39,775 bases of DNA. Source: an uncultured Clostridia bacterium (GTDB lineage Bacteria; Bacillota; Clostridia; Christensenellales; UBA1242). A program made the translations under genes and the position numbers. The DNA lies in the NCBI GenBank assembly GCA_944360075.1, contig CALVTE010000010.1:1-39775 (forward strand), given 5' to 3'. Under the pieces are notes generated by a model that saw only the letters and a list, made by a program, of their open reading frames with translations, was not told the DNA's origin and searched no databases. The stretch's first letter is position 1. Each line of letters begins with the position of its first letter. Shown here one piece after another: positions 23,577 to 33,127 of the stretch.

Positions 23577-23939
23577 TTATTTGGTTGCTTTTTTCTGCTT
23601 TTTTTGCAAAGCTGCATCTTTTATGATGTTTTCAACTTTTTCTTTTTGCCAAAGTTTTTCAAGGTTAAATTTTTCTCGAACTGACGGAATAAAACAATTG
23701 AGCACCACCTTGTCGAAGTCAAAAATAATCCACTCGCCTTTGCTGTAGCCTTCAGGAAAGTCATCAAAATCAAAATCCTTCATGATTTTGTCTGCAAGTT
23801 TTTTGTTGTCAAGAGCGTTGTTCATTGAAATAATGATAGATTGAGTGTTTTGTCCATCAATCGCTATGTTGAAAACTGCAATATCCTTGCATTTTTGCTC
23901 TGAAAGATATTGAAGAAAATCTTTGACCATCTCTTCCAT
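23577..23939 (-). CDS. rsfS: Ribosome silencing factor RsfS
   Basis: Binds L14 on the large subunit and blocks subunit joining when nutrients are short; 120 residues. The hallmark C-terminal segment GEWIIFDFDKVVLNCFIP, followed by REKFNLEKLW, is clear, preceded by the NIAIDGQNTQSIIISMN strand region. The lysine-rich end is dispensable in the family. AAGGAG precedes the ATG. In most Bacillota it follows nadD and yqeK behind obgE-yhbY; here those two genes are absent and a divergent membrane protein gene occupies the place. Confidence 0.92.
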   Translation of the reverse strand: MEEMVKDFLQYLSEQKCKDIAVFNIAIDGQNTQSIIISMNNALDNKKLADKIMKDFDFDDFPEGYSKGEWIIFDFDKVVLNCFIPSVREKFNLEKLWQKEKVENIIKDAALQKKQKKATK

Positions 23940-24039
23940 CTTTTTCTCCTTTTCGTGATCATTTTAATCAATATAATACATCAAAATTTTTTTGTCAAAT
24001 TTTTTGTCTAACTTTAAAATTTTTGTCAATAAAAAAAAT

Positions 24040-24834
24040 ATGAAAGCATTTTTAAAGGCAATAAAATTTTTAATAAAATTTGCTCTTGTATTTATGATAT
24101 TCTTTATTTGGCTTGGTTATGCTCTGCCTTCAAGGCTTCAAGCGGCTTTGATAAGCCTGCCTTGTGCCGCTCTTTTGACGAGCATTCTCAACTTTTTTGC
24201 CAAAAACAAAGAAAGCGCCCTTTTGCTTAAAAACAAAGAAGCTCAAGAGGCAAAAGCCATGTTTGACAGCCTTATTCAAAACAAAGATTATGATTTTTTT
24301 TGTCGCCTTGCAAAAACCAGACATAAAGATGTGACAAAAAAAAGAATCTGCACCGTTATAGACAACAAAGAAAGCAAAATATTGATATATCCATATTTGA
24401 AAATAAAACCGCTCGACAAAGACAACGCTCTTTCAATCAGCCTTTGCGCCAGCAAACAAAAAGTTGCAAAAGTTGTTGTATGCGCCCAGACTATCGAAAA
24501 TGGAGTTGAGGCTTTTTGCAAAAACCTTCCCGTTGATATTGTTTTGCTCGACCAATATCAGTGCTATCAATATCTTTTCAAAGAATATGATTTCTTCCCG
24601 CAGCCATCCGCCACCAAAATTTCTTCTGAAAGCAAATTTAAACAAATGCTAGGCCATGCTTTCAATCGCTCTCGCAGCAAAGGATACGCCCTTTCCGCGC
24701 TTTTGCTGCTTGTTATCAGTTTTTTTCTGCAGCAAAGTCTATATTACTGCATCGTAGCCACTTTGCTACTAATTTTCGCGCTTATCTCAATAAAGCCGCG
24801 CTCTAGCGCTCAAAAAGCAAAAAACATTATTTAA
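24040..24834 (+). CDS. Membrane protein with possible restriction-endonuclease-like central domain
   Basis: 264 residues from the ATG at 24040. Two membrane helices near the N-terminus (about 10-28 and 34-52) and two near the C-terminus (about 218-236 and 238-252) bracket a soluble core. Within it, CTVIDNKESKILIYPYLKI, SLCASKQKVAKVVVCAQ and CKNLPVDIVLLDQYQCYQYL recall the beta-alpha arrangement of Mrr-like proteins, but no complete D-ExK site can be traced. The start has no ribosome site; a frame extension to 23992 exists but looks non-coding. It is divergent from rsfS and lies between rsfS and yhbY. Function unknown. Confidence 0.68.
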   Translation: MKAFLKAIKFLIKFALVFMIFFIWLGYALPSRLQAALISLPCAALLTSILNFFAKNKESALLLKNKEAQEAKAMFDSLIQNKDYDFFCRLAKTRHKDVTKKRICTVIDNKESKILIYPYLKIKPLDKDNALSISLCASKQKVAKVVVCAQTIENGVEAFCKNLPVDIVLLDQYQCYQYLFKEYDFFPQPSATKISSESKFKQMLGHAFNRSRSKGYALSALLLLVISFFLQQSLYYCIVATLLLIFALISIKPRSSAQKAKNII

Positions 24835-24958
24835 GATTGCTTTTTGCAAAGTTGACATAAGAAAAGAGAAACAAATCTTTCTAAATTTTTGCTTTTCAAA
24901 TCCGCGCATATCAGTTTTGCAAGCGCTGAGCCGCACTTGGAATTATAAAAGGCAATTT

Positions 24959-25258
24959 TCAAACAAGTTCGATATGTTTGAAATCTTTTTTAGTGCTGAA
25001 TTTGTAAATAACCACCATTGAGCCAATCACTTGAACTGGTTGGGCTGAAAGTTTTTGGCAGATTTCTTGACAAACTTGCCTTGGCAAAAGTGGACAATTT
25101 TTTAAGACTTTGATTTTTATCAGTTCCCTAGCCTGCAAAAGTCCTTCAATGGCCTCAAAAGAATTTTCGCTCAAACCCTCCTTGCCAATTTGCATAACTG
25201 GGTCGAGAGCATTGGCAAGACTTCTAAGCATTGCCCGCTGTTTTGTTGTTATTGCCAC
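24959..25258 (-). CDS. yhbY: YhbY family CRM-domain RNA-binding protein
   Basis: 99 residues, a single CRM domain, associated with large-subunit rRNA maturation. The GxxG-like loop GKEGLSEN near residue 25 and the ELIKIKVLKN strand near 45 are typical, followed by QVIGSMVVIYK. The start is GTG at 25258, preceded by AAGGAG. It lies 46 bases behind obgE, its usual neighbour. The region 24836-24958 between it and the plus-strand membrane gene holds nothing that I can identify. Confidence 0.93.
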   Translation of the reverse strand: MAITTKQRAMLRSLANALDPVMQIGKEGLSENSFEAIEGLLQARELIKIKVLKNCPLLPRQVCQEICQKLSAQPVQVIGSMVVIYKFSTKKDFKHIELV

Positions 25259-25304
25259 AATAATTCTCCTTTTAAAAATTTACTGCTACAACTTAAGAAA
25301 GTTT

Positions 25305-26573
25305 TTATTCGGTGTATTCAAACACGATATCTTTGATTTGCACATTGTCGCCATTTTTAAGCCCGCGAGCCTTGAGCATATCGATAACACCCATTTCCTT
25401 CAGCCTGTTTTGAAAATATGCAAAAGAAAGGTTGTCGGAAAGCACAACACCGCGGATAAAATTGTCAATTCTGCCGCCTTCAACAACAAAAGTGCCGTTG
25501 TCAAGACGACTGATATTGATCGACTCGACATCTTTTTTGTCAAAATCAAATTCTTCAACGGCAAGTGCATTTTTCTTTGGAATTTGCGACAGTTTTTCAA
25601 GTGTTTTTAGTTTAAGAAGTTCAACTCCCTGCATTGTCGCGCCAGAAATTGTGATAAAATCTTTGCCTATCTCTTTTTTAAAGCGCTCTTGCCTTTCTTT
25701 CAAAGTTTGCTCGTCAACAAGGTCAGCCTTTGACAAAACCACAATTTGCGGAGTCAAAGCAAGGCTATCGTCATAGGATGCAAGTTCTTGATTGATCACT
25801 TTGTAGTCTTCAATAAAATCTCGTCCATCACTCTGCGAAACGTCAACAAGATGAAGTATCAGCCTCACCCTTTCCACATGTTTCAAAAAGTGATGGCCAA
25901 GCCCTTGGCCCTCGCTGGCGCCCTCGATCAGCCCAGGAATGTCAGCCACAACAAAGGTTTGTCCCTTGACCGAGCAAACCCCCAGATTTGGATAAAGCGT
26001 TGTGAAAGGATAATTTGCAATTTTTGGGTTTGCATTTGAAATGCAAGAGAGCAAAGTTGACTTGCCAGCATTTGGAAAGCCCACAAGCCCCACATCGGCA
26101 ATGGTTTTAAGCTCCAAAATAACCTCTTTGGCTTTTGTTTCTTCGCCTGTTTGAGAGTAATGAGGAGCTTGTTTGATGGATGATTTGTAATACGCATTGC
26201 CGTGGCCACCCCTGCCACCTTTCAAAGCGATAAATCTCATGCCGTCTTGATAAAGGTCGGCAATAATCTTGTTGGTTTGACTGTCGATAATCACCGTGCC
26301 GCATGGAACAAAAATCACTTCGTCCTTTCCGTTTGCGCCAGTTTGCAGTTTTTTTGCTCCGTCTTGGCCATTTTCCGCCACAAACTTTTTCTTAAATTGA
26401 AAGTTATAAAGAGTGTTGATTTTTGCGCTAGCTTCAAAAACAATGTCTCCACCTTTTCCACCTTCGCCGCCATCTGGCCCACCAAAAGCAGTCATGGCAT
26501 TACGCAAAAAAGAGGTCGAACCCTTTCCACCATTGCCAGCTTTTATTGAAATCTTCACTCTGTCTAAAAACAT
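25305..26573 (-). CDS. obgE: GTPase Obg/CgtA
   Basis: Ribosome-assembly and stress GTPase, 422 residues. The N-terminal glycine-rich Obg fold (GNGGKGSTSFLRNAM, GGPDGGEGGKGGD; about 1-155) precedes the G domain (about 156-335): G1 GFPNAGKST, G3 DIPGLIEGASEGQGLG, G4 LSKADL. A C-terminal OCT domain (about 345-422) with RGVVLSDNLSFAYF is present, typical of Bacillota and Thermus. The frame opens with a GTG at 26579 that lies inside AGAGGTG; the ATG at 26573 gives the family-typical MFLDRVKI start. Confidence 0.98.
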   Translation of the reverse strand: MFLDRVKISIKAGNGGKGSTSFLRNAMTAFGGPDGGEGGKGGDIVFEASAKINTLYNFQFKKKFVAENGQDGAKKLQTGANGKDEVIFVPCGTVIIDSQTNKIIADLYQDGMRFIALKGGRGGHGNAYYKSSIKQAPHYSQTGEETKAKEVILELKTIADVGLVGFPNAGKSTLLSCISNANPKIANYPFTTLYPNLGVCSVKGQTFVVADIPGLIEGASEGQGLGHHFLKHVERVRLILHLVDVSQSDGRDFIEDYKVINQELASYDDSLALTPQIVVLSKADLVDEQTLKERQERFKKEIGKDFITISGATMQGVELLKLKTLEKLSQIPKKNALAVEEFDFDKKDVESINISRLDNGTFVVEGGRIDNFIRGVVLSDNLSFAYFQNRLKEMGVIDMLKARGLKNGDNVQIKDIVFEYTE

Positions 26574-26635
26574 TGTCACCTCTCATGTTTCAACATATTG
26601 TGGCTATTATGCGTTGCATAACATCATATTTTGTG

Positions 26636-27307
26636 CTAGTCTGCAAAATCTAGTAATTTCTTTTTGTCTTTGCTTTGGCAAATGTTATAAAATTTGCACC
26701 TGTCGCATTGTGGCGACTGACTTTTGCAAATATATCTTCCAAACAAAACCATTTGAAGATGAATTTTTGACCAATCTTTTTTTTCGAAAAGATTGTTTAA
26801 CGCCCTTTCGCATTTGAGCGGATTGTCTGTTTTGGCAAAACCAAGGCGGTTTGACACTCTGAGAACATGAGTGTCCACTGCAATAGCATCTTTTTTAAAA
26901 TGCTCACCCAGCACCACATTTGCCGTCTTTCTTCCAACTCCAGCAAGCGAAACCAAATCTTCTTGATTTGACGGCACTTCTCCGCCAAAACGTTTTAACA
27001 AATCTCTGCTCATTGAAAGAATATTTTTTGCTTTGTTGTGATAAAATCCACATGAATGTATTTTTTCTTCAAGCTGCTCTTGGCCTAGCGTCAACATCTT
27101 CTGCGGCGTGTTGTATTCTTTGAAAAGCTCTTTTGTCACAATATTCACCCTCTTGTCTGTGCATTGAGCGGACAAAATCACCGCAACCAAAAGTTCATAC
27201 GCACTTTTATAGTCAAGTTCGCAACTCGGGTTTGGAAAAATTTCGTCAAGGCCGGAGGCAAAAAGTTTTGCCGTGGTTTTTGCTTTTTCTTCTGCTTTGC
27301 TAGACAT
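26636..27307 (-). CDS. nth: Endonuclease III
   Basis: Base-excision repair glycosylase/AP lyase for oxidised pyrimidines; 223 residues. The helix-hairpin-helix LAGVGRKTANVVLGE carries the catalytic Lys near residue 126, and AVDTHVLRVSNRLG the catalytic Asp. The iron-sulfur motif C-x6-C-x2-C-x5-C is complete (CKSQSPQCDRCKFYNIC, near 195). GGAGAG precedes the ATG. It lies eight bases downstream of the lysS stop codon on the same strand, so the two are likely co-transcribed. Confidence 0.97.
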   Translation of the reverse strand: MSSKAEEKAKTTAKLFASGLDEIFPNPSCELDYKSAYELLVAVILSAQCTDKRVNIVTKELFKEYNTPQKMLTLGQEQLEEKIHSCGFYHNKAKNILSMSRDLLKRFGGEVPSNQEDLVSLAGVGRKTANVVLGEHFKKDAIAVDTHVLRVSNRLGFAKTDNPLKCERALNNLFEKKDWSKIHLQMVLFGRYICKSQSPQCDRCKFYNICQSKDKKKLLDFAD

Positions 27308-27315
27308 AAGCTCTC

Positions 27316-28773
27316 CTATTTCATAAGAGGAAAGAGAATGGTGTCACGAACGTTTGGAAGGTCAAAGATAAATTGAACAAATCTGTCAATACCAAAGCCA
27401 AGGCCTGAAATTGGAGGCATACCATGCTCCATTGCAAGCAAGAAATCTTCGTCCACGTCCATGGTTTCTTCATCCCCTTGTGCTTTTTCTTGCAGTTGGT
27501 CTTCAAGAGTTTTGCGCTGCACAATTGGGTCAACAAGCTCGGAATAAGCCTTGACAAGTTCGGCTCCGCCAGCAACAACTTGGAATACGTCGATGATTCT
27601 CTCGTCTTGGTCATTTCTTCTCGCAAGCGGAATTAAAACAGCTGGATAGTTATACAATATTGTAGGGCTCACGATATTTGCTCTGATTTTTCGTTTGTAA
27701 ATATAGTCAATAAGCGTTCTGACAGTTTTGCATTCTTCAAGGTCGCCATAACTAAACAAGCCTTTGTCAACCACCTTTTTCTTAAAGGCGTCAACATCGT
27801 TTTCAGACAAAAAGTCAAAACCCAAAATCTCTCGCATTTTGGCAACGTAGTCTATTCTTGGCCACTGCCCAGCAAACTCAATCTCTTGCCCTTGATAAGA
27901 AATTTTTGTTGTGCCAAGGCAGTGTTTGAGCAGCTGAGGAATCATTTCCTTGAAAAATTTGATGTTATCTTCAAAGTCCCAGTAAGAAGCATACCACTCA
28001 ACCTGTGTGAATTCTTGCAAGTGAGAAGGGTCCATGCCCTCATTTCGAAAATCTTTTCCGAGTTCAAAAACCCTATCAAAGCCTGCTGCAATGCACTGTT
28101 TAAGCCAAGTTTCAGTTGCAATGCGCAAGTTGCAGTCAACATCCAAAGCGTTATGATGAGTGAAAAATGGTTTTGCGCTTGCTCCACTCACATTTCGTTG
28201 CAAAATTGGAGTTTCAACCTCGATAAAACCGTTTTTTTCAAGATATGAACGGAGAAAAGAAACAATTTTGCTTCGAGTAAGCATCACTTTTCTTGTATCT
28301 TCATTCATAATAAGGTCAAGATAACGTTGACGATATTTTGTTTCTGTGTCTGTCAGCCCATGGAATTTTTCTGGCAATGGTCTTAAGGTTTTTGAAAGCA
28401 AAACAATCTTTTCGCAACGCACAGTCACTTCGCCCGTCTGAGTAAGATAAACCTCGCCTTCAACCCCGACAAAATCTCCGATATCAATCATCTTTTTATA
28501 GAAGTCATAATCTTCTTCACTAAGTTCATTTCTGCCAACAGACACTTGAATTTTTGCCTGAATGTCTCGAATTTGAATAAAGCCAAACTTGCCCATAATG
28601 CGCCTAAAAATAATGCGACCAGCAATTTTTACATGCTGCCCAACAAGCTCTCTGGCCTGAGCAATAGTGTGAGTCCTTTCGTATTTTGCTTTGTAAGGAA
28701 TCTGCCCCATCTCTCGCAATTTTAAAATCTTCTCGCGCCTGATATCCACTTCATTTGACAAATTTTGTTCCAT
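27316..28773 (-). CDS. lysS: Lysyl-tRNA synthetase, class II
   Basis: Charges tRNA-Lys; 485 residues. An N-terminal OB anticodon-binding domain (about 50-150; AGRIIFRRIMGKFGFIQIRD) precedes the class II core: motif 1 around YLEKNGFIEVETPIL, the conserved SGASAKPFFTHHNALD, motif 2 in FELGKDFRNEGMDPSHLQEF, and motif 3 in GLGFGIDRFV. GGAG precedes the ATG at 28773; the upstream extension to 28815 runs through the terminator of the preceding gene and is rejected. nth follows. Confidence 0.97.
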   Translation of the reverse strand: MEQNLSNEVDIRREKILKLREMGQIPYKAKYERTHTIAQARELVGQHVKIAGRIIFRRIMGKFGFIQIRDIQAKIQVSVGRNELSEEDYDFYKKMIDIGDFVGVEGEVYLTQTGEVTVRCEKIVLLSKTLRPLPEKFHGLTDTETKYRQRYLDLIMNEDTRKVMLTRSKIVSFLRSYLEKNGFIEVETPILQRNVSGASAKPFFTHHNALDVDCNLRIATETWLKQCIAAGFDRVFELGKDFRNEGMDPSHLQEFTQVEWYASYWDFEDNIKFFKEMIPQLLKHCLGTTKISYQGQEIEFAGQWPRIDYVAKMREILGFDFLSENDVDAFKKKVVDKGLFSYGDLEECKTVRTLIDYIYKRKIRANIVSPTILYNYPAVLIPLARRNDQDERIIDVFQVVAGGAELVKAYSELVDPIVQRKTLEDQLQEKAQGDEETMDVDEDFLLAMEHGMPPISGLGFGIDRFVQFIFDLPNVRDTILFPLMK

Positions 28774-28790
28774 ATTTTCTCCTTTAATCA

Positions 28791-28818
28791 ACAAAAAATT
28801 GCACAAGCAATGCAATTT
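28791..28818 (-). terminator. Terminator after the lytic transglycosylase gene
   Basis: Minus strand AAATTGCA/TGCAATTT eight-base stem followed by a T-run. Confidence 0.8.
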
Positions 28819-28903
28819 CAGTTTTGTATGCAGTTAATTTATCATAAAATCAAAAATATGTCAAACTTTATTTGATTGTTTAAGTTTTTTTGCCTGGCAA
28901 ACA

Positions 28904-29464
28904 TTATCTAGAAGCGGTTTCTAGCGCTTTATATTTTTTGCTGTAGTAGTTATAGTTTTTGTATACCTTGTTTAAATACTGCCTTGTCTCTTCAAATGGT
29001 ATGACCAAAAGGCTTTTGCCATCTTGACTATATTTGCTGTTCTCAAGCCACAACCGCACATTTTTTGGCCCAGCATTATATGCGCACAAACCCAGTTTCT
29101 CATCGCCAAAACTTTTGATAAGATAGGCAAGATAAAAACTGCCAAGCTTCAAATTATACTGCCCCTGACAAAGCTTTTCTTCGTGAAATTCTTCCCCTAA
29201 TTTTTCTGCCACCCACTTTGCCGTTGAAGGCATAAGCTGCATAAGCCCAACTGCGCCTTTTGATGACTTTGCATTTTCGTCAAAAGAGCTCTCCGCGTTG
29301 ACAACCGAGGCAATAAGCGCCCCGTCAAGCCCAAACTGCTGAGAATAAGTTGTTATTTGCTGGCAAAACTTCATAGGATAAAAGTAACTATAAAAACAGC
29401 TAAGGCAAAACATCAGCATGATTGTCACGGCCGCAAGGCTAATCAAAGAAAAAGTTGTTTTCAT
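28904..29464 (-). CDS. Membrane-anchored lytic murein transglycosylase (SLT family 1)
   Basis: Cleaves peptidoglycan with formation of 1,6-anhydromuramic acid; 186 residues. An N-terminal hydrophobic segment (about 5-30) works as an export signal or anchor. The SLT domain shows the catalytic Glu in VVNAESSFDENA near residue 58, GAVGLMQLMPSTAKW near 70, and LCAYNAGPKNVRLWL near 127. The ending EETRQYLNKVYKNYNYY is typical of the Slt70/YjbJ-like group. There is no clear Shine-Dalgarno sequence before its ATG. It follows the DUF3343 gene on the same strand. Confidence 0.94.
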   Translation of the reverse strand: MKTTFSLISLAAVTIMLMFCLSCFYSYFYPMKFCQQITTYSQQFGLDGALIASVVNAESSFDENAKSSKGAVGLMQLMPSTAKWVAEKLGEEFHEEKLCQGQYNLKLGSFYLAYLIKSFGDEKLGLCAYNAGPKNVRLWLENSKYSQDGKSLLVIPFEETRQYLNKVYKNYNYYSKKYKALETASR

Positions 29465-29512
29465 AGTTATATTTTATTTCTTTTGTCTTCTTTCATTCAG
29501 AAAACAAAAATT

Positions 29513-29767
29513 TTAAAACAACCTTTCCAAACTTACTCTGCAACCGTTTTGCAAGAAGCGATAGATGCCAACAAAACTGCGAAAAGGCCTGCTTGACAAA
29601 ATGTTTTTTGCAAGTGGCAAAACACCTTCGGGGCACTTTACAGAAATCCCGCAAGCCTGCCCAGCCTCTTTTGGCGTGTTGACAATCTGAAAAACAGCTC
29701 CTTGATTTTTTAACGCCTGAGCAAAATAAAGGGTTTCGTTGCGAGAGCTGAAAACTATCAATATCAT
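29513..29767 (-). CDS. DUF3343 protein, putative sulfur/selenium carrier
   Basis: 84 residues. The small alpha/beta layout with a beta strand (ILIVFSSRNETLYFAQAL), a PKEAGQACGISVKC segment, and a C-terminal helix matches DUF3343. That family has been proposed as a Se/S carrier because it is found beside a specific cysteine desulfurase. The Cys in QACGIS near residue 41 is the conserved one. The ATG at 29767 follows AAAGGG; an upstream TTG in the same frame is less likely. It is divergent from such a desulfurase across 74 bases, which strongly supports the assignment. Confidence 0.85.
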   Translation of the reverse strand: MILIVFSSRNETLYFAQALKNQGAVFQIVNTPKEAGQACGISVKCPEGVLPLAKNILSSRPFRSFVGIYRFLQNGCRVSLERLF

Positions 29768-29841
29768 AATCAATAACCCTTTTTGTTATCACAATTTCCC
29801 TCTAAATTCACTATATTGTATAACAAAAGGAATGTTGACAA

Positions 29842-30987
29842 ATGATTTATCTTGACAACAGCGCAACAACACTGATCAAGCCAAAACAAGTTGTCAGTGC
29901 GGTCAATGAAAGTTTGCTTCGTCTTTCGGCAAATCCCGGAAGAAGCGGCCATCAAGCCAGCATCAAATGCGCTTTGGAAATTGAAAAAACAAGAGAGCAT
30001 ATAGCAAAACATTTTGGCTTATCGTTGCCGCAGAATGTTATTTTTACCCAAAATTGCACAGCCGCACTCAATATGGCGATTTTTGGATATTTAAACAAAG
30101 GCGACCATGTGATAGTCACTGAAAATGAACATAATTCCGTTTTAAGACCGCTAGAGAAATTAAAGAAAGAGGGAATTGTGGATTACGACGTCGCCTTCCA
30201 ATCTTGCCCAATAGGAACAAGGCTGGAAGATATAAAGCCGCTTGTTAAAAAAAACACCGCCATGATAATTTGCAACCATATCTCAAACGTCAACGGTGCC
30301 ACAGCTTCTGTTCAAGAAATTGGCAACTTTTGCAAAGAAAAGCAAATTCTTTTTTTGCTAGATTGCGCGCAAAGTTGTGGGCATGAATTGATAAACATGA
30401 CCTCTTGCCACATCGACCTTCTTGCTTTTGCGGGACACAAAGGTTTTTACGCGCCGCTAGCTATTGGCTGCCTGCTGATTGAAACCAAAAAATCCCCCAA
30501 GCCCTTTGTTTATGGTGGCACTGGCACAAATTCGCTTGAACTTTTCCAGCCACCATCTCTTCCCGAGCGACTAGAAAGCGGCACACTCTCCACGCCACTT
30601 ATCATCGGCCTGAACGCAGGACTAAATTTTGTTGAAGAGCATTTTGATGAAATAAGATATAAGCTTGATGACCTTTCAACCTATTTGAACTTTGAACTAA
30701 GCAAACTTGACTTTTCGCTCTACACTCAACCTGAAAACTCAAACGGAGTGCTTGCTTTCAACATCAAAGATATCGATTCTGCGCAAGTTGCTTCAATTCT
30801 CAACGAAAAATATGGCATTTGTGTGCGTGGCGGCTTTCATTGCGCACCACTCAAGCATAGAGCTTTGGGCACTTTAAATCAAGGAGCTGTGAGAGTGTCG
30901 CTTTCATATTTCAACACCTTCTCAGATGTGCAAAAATTGATATACGCTTTAAAAAATCTCAAGAATAAAGTTTTTAAAATAAAATAG
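29842..30987 (+). CDS. Cysteine desulfurase, SufS-type active site (EF2568-like group)
   Basis: 381 residues, aminotransferase class V fold. MIYLDNSATT opens the protein. PLP-binding His/Asp are in LLDCAQSCGHELI, the PLP lysine is in FAGHKGFYAPLAIG near residue 205, and the active-site Cys is in the class II motif RGGFHCAPL near 332, without the longer mobile loop of IscS. It therefore differs clearly from the desulfurase next to thiI. Members paired with DUF3343 proteins are linked to selenium-dependent molybdenum enzymes or other S/Se delivery. No selD or hydroxylase gene is visible here. AAAAGGA lies ten bases before the ATG. Confidence 0.92.
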   Translation: MIYLDNSATTLIKPKQVVSAVNESLLRLSANPGRSGHQASIKCALEIEKTREHIAKHFGLSLPQNVIFTQNCTAALNMAIFGYLNKGDHVIVTENEHNSVLRPLEKLKKEGIVDYDVAFQSCPIGTRLEDIKPLVKKNTAMIICNHISNVNGATASVQEIGNFCKEKQILFLLDCAQSCGHELINMTSCHIDLLAFAGHKGFYAPLAIGCLLIETKKSPKPFVYGGTGTNSLELFQPPSLPERLESGTLSTPLIIGLNAGLNFVEEHFDEIRYKLDDLSTYLNFELSKLDFSLYTQPENSNGVLAFNIKDIDSAQVASILNEKYGICVRGGFHCAPLKHRALGTLNQGAVRVSLSYFNTFSDVQKLIYALKNLKNKVFKIK

Positions 30988-30994
30988 GCCAACA

Positions 30995-31020
30995 AAAAAG
31001 CTTGCCTAAGCAAGCTTTTT
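30995..31020. terminator. Bidirectional terminator between the desulfurase and pnp
   Basis: Perfect ten-base stem AAAAAGCTTG/CAAGCTTTTT around a CCTAAG loop; T-runs on both strands, serving the two convergent genes. Confidence 0.9.
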
Positions 31021-31021
31021 A

Positions 31022-33109
31022 TTATTTTTCAAGGCGTTTAAGGTCAATTCTGCCTTTATCGTCAATTTTGATGACTTCAACTTCGATTTCATCGCCAACT
31101 TTGACAACGTCTTCCACTTTTGCCACCCTTTGCTTTGAAAGTTTTGAAATGTGAACCATACCTTCTTTGTTTCCAGCAAATTCAACAAAAGCACCAAAGT
31201 TTGTGACTCTTGACACTTTGCCGTCATAAACATTGCCCACTTCAACTTCTTCAACAATGCCAAGGATAATCAATTTTGCCTTTTCAGCCATTGCAAGATC
31301 TTGAGTTGCAATAAACACCTGTCCATCGTCATCAATATCAATCTTAACGCCAGTCTGGTCAATGATTTTGTTAATGGTCTTTCCACCAGAACCAATGACA
31401 TCTTTGATTTTGTCAGGGTCAATCGCGAAAGTGATAATTTTTGGTGCATATTTTGAAAGTTCTGGTCTTGGCTGTTTGATTTCGTCAAGAAGTTTGCCCA
31501 TGATAAACATTCTGCCTTCACGAGCCTGCTTGAGAGCTTGAGTCAAAATTGCACGGTCAATACCTTTGATTTTGATGTCCATTTGAATAGCTGTAACACC
31601 CTTTTCTGTGCCGGTAACTTTGAAGTCCATATCGCCAAGGAAGTCTTCAAGCCCTTGAATATCAGAAAGCACTGCAACCTTGCCACTTTCTTCGTCTTTG
31701 ATAAGTCCCATTGCAATGCCTGCAACTGGACGTTTGATAGGCACACCGCCATCCATAAGAGCAAGGGTTGAGCCGCAAACAGAAGCCATGGAAGAAGAGC
31801 CGTTTGAAGAGAGCACTTCGCTGACAAGTCTGAGAGCATAAGGGAATTCTTCTTCGCTTGGAATCACAGGCTCAAGAGCGCGCTCAGCAAGTGCGCCGTG
31901 CCCGATTTCTCTTCTGCCCGGGCTTTTAAGGTTTCTGGCCTCGCCTGTTGCGTAAGGCGGCATATTGTAGTGGTGAACATAGCGGTTTACTTCTTCATCA
32001 TCAAGCCCGTCAAGTTTTTGCATATCTGAAACAGTGCCAAGGGTAAGCGTTGTCAAAACCTGAGTCTGACCACGAGTGAAAATACCACTGCCATGAACTC
32101 TTGGAAGAACACCCGTCTCGCACCAAATAGGCCTGATTTCTGTAAGGCTTCGGCCGTCTGGACGAACACCTTTGTTCAAAATTTTTGCACGCACTTTTTC
32201 TTTGGTCATCTTGTAAAGCACATCGCCAATTGCCTTTTCGCTTTCTGGGAAAATCTCGGCAAAATGCTCTTTTGTTTCGCTGTCAACTTGTTCTTGCCTT
32301 GCCTGCCTTTCTTCTCTGTCAAAAGTGTCAAGAGCCCAATCGAGTTTTTGGTCAGCAAACTCGCGAACTGCCAAGTTGATTTCATCTGGAACTATATCAT
32401 AAATCAAATTTTCACATACAGGTTTGCCAATTTCTGCTTTGATTTTCTTTTGGAAAGCAACAATTTTTTTGATTTCTTCGTGAGCAAACATAATGGCATC
32501 AAGCATTTTCTCTTCTGGCACTTCGTTTGCTCCAGCTTCAACCATTAAAACAGCCTCTTCTGTGCCCGCAACAGTAAGATGAAGGTCAGACTTTTCTCTT
32601 TGTTCGCTGTTTGGATTGATGATAAGTTGCCCATCAACAAGCCCCACTTGAACAGAACCAGTAGGCCCCATAAAAGGAATGTCAGAAATTGAAAGAGCAA
32701 AGCTTGAGCCAAGCATAGCCATCACTTCTGGTGGGCAATCAGGGTCAACTGACAGCGCAGTCGCCACCACGCAGACATCATGATAGAACCCTTTTGGAAA
32801 GAGTGGACGAAGTGGTCTGTCGATAAGTCGAGAGGTCAAAATTGCCTTGTCTGAAGGCTTGCCTTCACGCTTTTTAAATCCGCCAGGAATTTTTCCAACA
32901 GAATACATTTTTTCTTCATAGTCAACTGCAAGCGGGAAAAAGTCAATGCCTGGTCGAGGCTGCTTTGACATAGTCACATTGACCATAACCACAGTTTCGC
33001 CACATTTGACAAGGCAAGAGCCGTTTGCTTGCTCGCAAAGTCTGCCTGTTTCAAAGCTGACCGTCTCCCCTCCAATCTCTATAGTATAAATTTTTGCATC
33101 ATCTTTCAT
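31022..33109 (-). CDS. pnp: Polyribonucleotide nucleotidyltransferase (PNPase)
   Basis: Phosphorolytic 3'-5' exoribonuclease of the degradosome; 695 residues. Two RNase PH-like domains (about 10-215 and 300-520) flank the helical linker. The second has [16 protein letters not shown], the [13 protein letters not shown] motif and the catalytic region [19 protein letters not shown] domain (about 550-610; [15 protein letters not shown]) and an S1 domain (about 620-690; [18 protein letters not shown]) follow. It lies downstream of rpsO, the usual pairing. Confidence 0.98.
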   Translation of the reverse strand: MKDDAKIYTIEIGGETVSFETGRLCEQANGSCLVKCGETVVMVNVTMSKQPRPGIDFFPLAVDYEEKMYSVGKIPGGFKKREGKPSDKAILTSRLIDRPLRPLFPKGFYHDVCVVATALSVDPDCPPEVMAMLGSSFALSISDIPFMGPTGSVQVGLVDGQLIINPNSEQREKSDLHLTVAGTEEAVLMVEAGANEVPEEKMLDAIMFAHEEIKKIVAFQKKIKAEIGKPVCENLIYDIVPDEINLAVREFADQKLDWALDTFDREERQARQEQVDSETKEHFAEIFPESEKAIGDVLYKMTKEKVRAKILNKGVRPDGRSLTEIRPIWCETGVLPRVHGSGIFTRGQTQVLTTLTLGTVSDMQKLDGLDDEEVNRYVHHYNMPPYATGEARNLKSPGRREIGHGALAERALEPVIPSEEEFPYALRLVSEVLSSNGSSSMASVCGSTLALMDGGVPIKRPVAGIAMGLIKDEESGKVAVLSDIQGLEDFLGDMDFKVTGTEKGVTAIQMDIKIKGIDRAILTQALKQAREGRMFIMGKLLDEIKQPRPELSKYAPKIITFAIDPDKIKDVIGSGGKTINKIIDQTGVKIDIDDDGQVFIATQDLAMAEKAKLIILGIVEEVEVGNVYDGKVSRVTNFGAFVEFAGNKEGMVHISKLSKQRVAKVEDVVKVGDEIEVEVIKIDDKGRIDLKRLEK

Positions 33110-33127
33110 AAAAATCTCCTTTACCTT

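Noticed and set aside
29425..29464. Leaderless start of the lytic transglycosylase gene
   Set aside because: TAAAAT lies at a suitable distance before the ATG, but no -35 box is recognisable and the gene can be co-transcribed with the DUF3343 gene.
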